5,109 bases of DNA from Acidobacteriota bacterium (GTDB lineage: Bacteria; Acidobacteriota; Blastocatellia; Pyrinomonadales; Pyrinomonadaceae): positions 1 through 5,109 of the forward strand of contig JAHEEZ010000251.1 of NCBI GenBank assembly GCA_024640445.1, read 5' to 3'. The translations under genes and the position numbers were made by a program. Every line of letters begins with the position of its first letter. Within the stretch, counting starts at the first letter, position 1. The notes beneath the pieces are model-generated. The model was given only the letters and a program-made list of their open reading frames with translations. It was not told the DNA's origin and searched no databases. Shown one piece after another: positions 4,851 through 5,109 of the stretch.

Positions 4851-5109
4851 CTAATGTCCGGCTGTGAACAATGTGACAAAGATCGCGATCACCAGGAACA
4901 GGCCGGTGAAATATGCCACGAAGCCGAAGATCCTCGCAAATACGCGGAATCTGAGCGACGGCGGAGGAACTAAAATCGAGTCCAGTTCTCCGGCTTCAAC
5001 CAGGCGATCGTATTCAACCCTGCGTTCTTCCTTGAACCATGAGAGCCTGACCTTTCCGGTGAACATCACTATATCCATAGGGAAGTTCTCAGGTCTAAGG
5101 TGGTTGTGG
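4851..5109 (-). CDS. C-terminal fragment of a cytochrome b-like respiratory membrane protein
   Basis: The minus-strand frame is open from the window edge to a TAG at 4853-4851, giving 85 residues with the start outside. An ATG at 5078 would give a 75-aa protein, but the frame continues upstream of it with plausible coding sequence (HNHLRPENFP), so this is more likely the tail of a longer gene. The order HLRPENFPMDIVMFTGKV, then EYDRLVEAGEL, then VPPPS, then one hydrophobic helix (FGFVAYFTGLFLVIAIFVTLF) resembles the ends of b-type cytochrome subunits of the formate dehydrogenase gamma / thiosulfate reductase type, where a His-containing helix is followed by P-x-N/D and F/L-T-G and then an E-Y-E-x-L-V segment. 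Such subunits pass electrons between periplasmic or multiheme partners and quinones. The family assignment is from memory of the motif pattern and is moderate. A terminator follows directly. Confidence 0.6.
   Translation of the reverse strand, partial: HNHLRPENFPMDIVMFTGKVRLSWFKEERRVEYDRLVEAGELDSILVPPPSLRFRVFARIFGFVAYFTGLFLVIAIFVTLFTAGH

Noticed and set aside
4851..5078. A stand-alone 75-aa small membrane protein starting at the ATG at 5078
   Set aside because: The frame stays open beyond that ATG to the window edge with plausible cytochrome b-like residues (HLRPENFP), and no good Shine-Dalgarno precedes 5078, so a truncated longer gene is more likely.
1..5109. tRNA or rRNA genes, or a new multi-gene defence or biosynthetic system
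   Set aside because: No cloverleaf-like or rRNA-like sequence was recognised, and the four genes are explained as PPDK, ResB and two membrane-protein tails with no toxin, nuclease, transposase or unknown-domain gene.

Overview
The window shows two convergent gene pairs that meet at a repeat-filled junction, and its content is mainly central carbon metabolism and respiratory cytochrome chemistry. The sequence is moderately GC-rich and has no sign of phage or insertion-sequence genes. No gene here is lineage-diagnostic. The intergenic style (short tandem GGAGACA units, CTCACCG-type repeats, palindromes next to CTAAAC) together with a ResB-type cytochrome c maturation protein and a soluble PPDK suggests an environmental Gram-negative bacterium. 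Acidobacteriota (Blastocatellia-like) is my best guess, but it is an inference from general impression and not a demonstrated assignment.

Left, plus strand: the last 44 codons of a membrane-anchored protein (1-135) end in a single hydrophobic helix and a charged tail. After an 82-base gap comes a complete pyruvate, phosphate dikinase gene (ppdK, 218-2926, 902 aa from the preferred start). The gap contains a perfect 8-bp stem-loop (179-200) that ends two bases before the Shine-Dalgarno sequence. All hallmark PPDK motifs are intact.

Middle, 2927-3147: a 221-base spacer separates the two convergent stop codons and is packed with repeats. It has three copies of a 7-mer, two small adjacent hairpins, a long bulged hairpin that may be the ppdK terminator, a perfect 8-bp palindrome with an 18-base tandem duplication, a GC-rich palindrome, and a separated 12-base direct repeat whose second copy contains the resB stop codon. 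Two different palindromes are each followed by CTAAAC, which suggests a REP-like module family.

Right, minus strand: a complete ResB/Ccs1-like cytochrome c biogenesis gene (4632-3148, TTG start) lies downstream of the C-terminal end of a cytochrome b-like membrane protein (5109-4851, cut by the window edge). The two are separated by a strong hairpin terminator (4799-4830) and a roughly 165-base leader. ResB delivers or handles heme for covalent attachment to c-type cytochromes, which fits a neighbourhood of respiratory membrane proteins. Its usual partner CcsA/ResC is not in the window. PPDK is probably functionally unrelated and simply adjacent.

I found no convincing new multi-gene system. 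The part most worth a second look is the palindrome-rich convergent junction, followed by the hairpin at the ppdK ribosome binding site and the unusual resB leader.
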